DNA of 64,000 bases from Pseudomonas mosselii. GTDB taxonomy: Bacteria > Pseudomonadota > Gammaproteobacteria > Pseudomonadales > Pseudomonadaceae. A model generated the notes under the pieces. The model had not been told where the DNA came from and ran no database searches. It was given only the letters and a program-made list of their open reading frames with translations. The stretch covers positions 216,235 to 280,234 of the forward strand of contig NZ_QJRP01000007.1 of the NCBI RefSeq assembly GCF_003205295.1, read 5' to 3'. The translations under genes and the position numbers were made by a program. This document shows, one piece after another, positions 63,701 through 64,000 of the stretch (positions within the stretch are counted from its first letter, which is position 1; each line of letters begins with the position of its first letter).

Positions 63701-64000
63701 CTTTAAGGGCTTCGTCATCCGGAGCGACGATCTCGTCTGTTACCCGGCGTAGCTCATCGTACTGGGTGAGAATGCGCACGCCGTTGTTGTCTTCGAACAG
63801 TACCGGCTCGCCGGTGAGCAGCGAATGGGTCAGGGTCAGGGTCTTCTGTCGCGACTCTTCCGGGCTGCCGCCGTCCTTGTGGTCCCACCCGGTCACGGTC
63901 TGGAAGGTCGTCAGGACCGGCTCGTTGGCGAGCAGCGTGCGGCGCAGGGGCGTGACTCTGCCTTGAAGCGCCTTGACATGCGCAGGGAGCTCCGCCGGTG
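60765..64000 (-). CDS. Rhs/YD-repeat protein with hydrophobic C-terminal tail (5' end beyond the window)
   Basis: A long minus-strand gene open to the right edge (1078 codons visible; the frame from 63896 to 64000 has no stop). It carries many YD-type repeats (for example TFSYDEHGRPKKT, TFTYDDQGREKK, AFTYDERGRLLTH). The Rhs core end follows, with GFNGEYLDPDSGWYLLGRGHRAYNPELMRFHAPD and the closing DPTGR at about 61410-61424. The 214-residue tail after it has an RGLAxRGE repeat, then a long Ala/Gly-rich hydrophobic region and a Pro/Ser-rich end. Such proteins cage toxic C-terminal domains in Rhs or TccC-type toxins. I see no catalytic toxin motif and no immunity gene before the tRNAs. The start is not in the window. 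Confidence 0.9.
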   Translation of the reverse strand, partial: PAELPAHVKALQGRVTPLRRTLLANEPVLTTFQTVTGWDHKDGGSPEESRQKTLTLTHSLLTGEPVLFEDNNGVRILTQYDELRRVTDEIVAPDDEALKATRHYDYTLCSANSTETKQIMTNVRGVITTTYVDGLGRPVRECRSHIDENKLSESMETVSITYNTFGQKVSETLTDYLPQMPTVDNPTPPPIALPLTRTFAYNNWGEECCVTGADGVQQHKFIEPTGSPDYRGRVENAWRQGSGSAPRVSGKTQTWLNAFDKPIKTQRLLANGRPYAEQNYEYDGLGNCRVQTDERTHATRFDFDPWDRVTQTTLADGTQVTRDYAEHTHKELPIAIRTSKSGVLNRSLGSQAFDGLDRLGSKTTGNRTEKLFYPAGATHPARHLSAKGDEISFDYNPQLTDSPTLTKAPEGDAEFRFNKASARLEKAINQHGVRTYEYDWNNRATLERWSDDRDNPLYTIRQGISLHGRLCWQKADNGPDSTFSYDEHGRPKKTTQGNLESNFHYDTLGQVERVELVDLQTQEKLTTTFTYDDQGREKKRTFIRGAQPERSITQEWAQGNLLELRHLEEGTTSLLKEAFTYDERGRLLTHLCSGRDLPRNEQDQEYIAQAFTYDELDNILSRTTTLKDQAEHTATFKYEEEDPCQLSRIVYSPARPDTPARFDYDTNGCQLNDEKGRSMNYDSEKRLLQVSKTAKSAGGTYHYDAHGHLIRTKQGQGTDDTLLYFEKNRLRLAIHGETQTHLLHAGDLPLGQQQAGDAAATRMFSCTASGSVIADSPESTTRHPGYSAYGQRFGALASLLGFNGEYLDPDSGWYLLGRGHRAYNPELMRFHAPDTLSPFGNGGINCYAYCQGNPITFSDPTGRASRGLAERGERGLAGRGERGLELTPEQIWIRQQQDRGNGVWIALGIGILFTALSIVATILTLGATAGAIAVSVTATAASAGAIAGTTAAAGIAAGVSAAVASSGLVTAAVMAAAPQVVMAGMSVAGTIAQTVSFGIETAANFSQDPSLAKAAMVAGYVSMGLALSDNVTGMAIQRMGRAPNTTAADPTYFQPKFSIPRPSSQRSPSQSASNIRM

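Overview
The window is chromosomal DNA from a Pseudomonas, most likely of the P. putida / P. entomophila group. Three things support this. Coding is GC-rich. Two families of short palindromic REP elements are scattered between genes, one of them the P. putida-type element with the core CGCGGGTAAACCCG. The gene order also matches Pseudomonas blocks, such as earP-efp-ohr-ohrR and deaD ... tpm-htpX-alaA-msrB-gpx-sagS. The assignment rests on gene content and remembered synteny, not on a database search.

Layout. Positions 1-10.9 kb carry housekeeping and small metabolic genes: truncated benE, a GST, a glutaredoxin-like protein, folE, an Smr nuclease, prmB, aroC, an MFS carrier and an acireductone-dioxygenase-like protein. 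Positions 11-22 kb hold an ankyrin protein, a ZIP metal transporter, a periplasm-facing LTA-synthase/sulfatase-type enzyme, an RraB-like protein, a cytochrome c, a class I amidotransferase, CorA, a PlsC acyltransferase and a crotonase. A tRNA-Ser and a TonB-dependent siderophore receptor follow.

Positions 25.4-32.1 kb are the most obvious accessory unit. They hold a complete serralysin (alkaline protease) locus aprA-inh-aprD-aprE-aprF: a secreted zinc metalloprotease, its periplasmic inhibitor, and its own three-part type I secretion machine. The unit has an AT-rich upstream region and several leader or intergenic RNA hairpins that could tune the ratio of protease to secretion machinery. Positions 32-44 kb hold four LysR regulators, each next to a divergent target (MFS, SDR, TauE, DUF1127), plus EarP/EF-P and Ohr/OhrR.

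Positions 44-59.7 kb include a YcaQ-like glycosylase, class II DAHP synthase, DEAD-box helicase, DOPA-type dioxygenase, thiopurine methyltransferase, HtpX, AlaA-type aminotransferase, MsrB, glutathione peroxidase, a SagS-type hybrid kinase, a DUF815 ATPase and a free-methionine-sulfoxide reductase. The last part is a tRNA array (Glu-Gly-Glu-Gly-Gly). It faces the 3' end of a large Rhs/YD-repeat gene that runs off the right edge and ends in a 214-residue alanine-rich hydrophobic tail with no visible cognate immunity gene.

Points worth checking most: the Rhs tail next to the tRNA array; the structured leaders of aprA and of the DEAD-box helicase; two enzymes lacking a textbook active-site residue (the ARD-like protein with Arg in place of the fourth metal-binding His, and the isochorismatase-fold protein with Ser in place of the nucleophilic Cys); and the paired palindromes between the DUF3509 and ankyrin genes.
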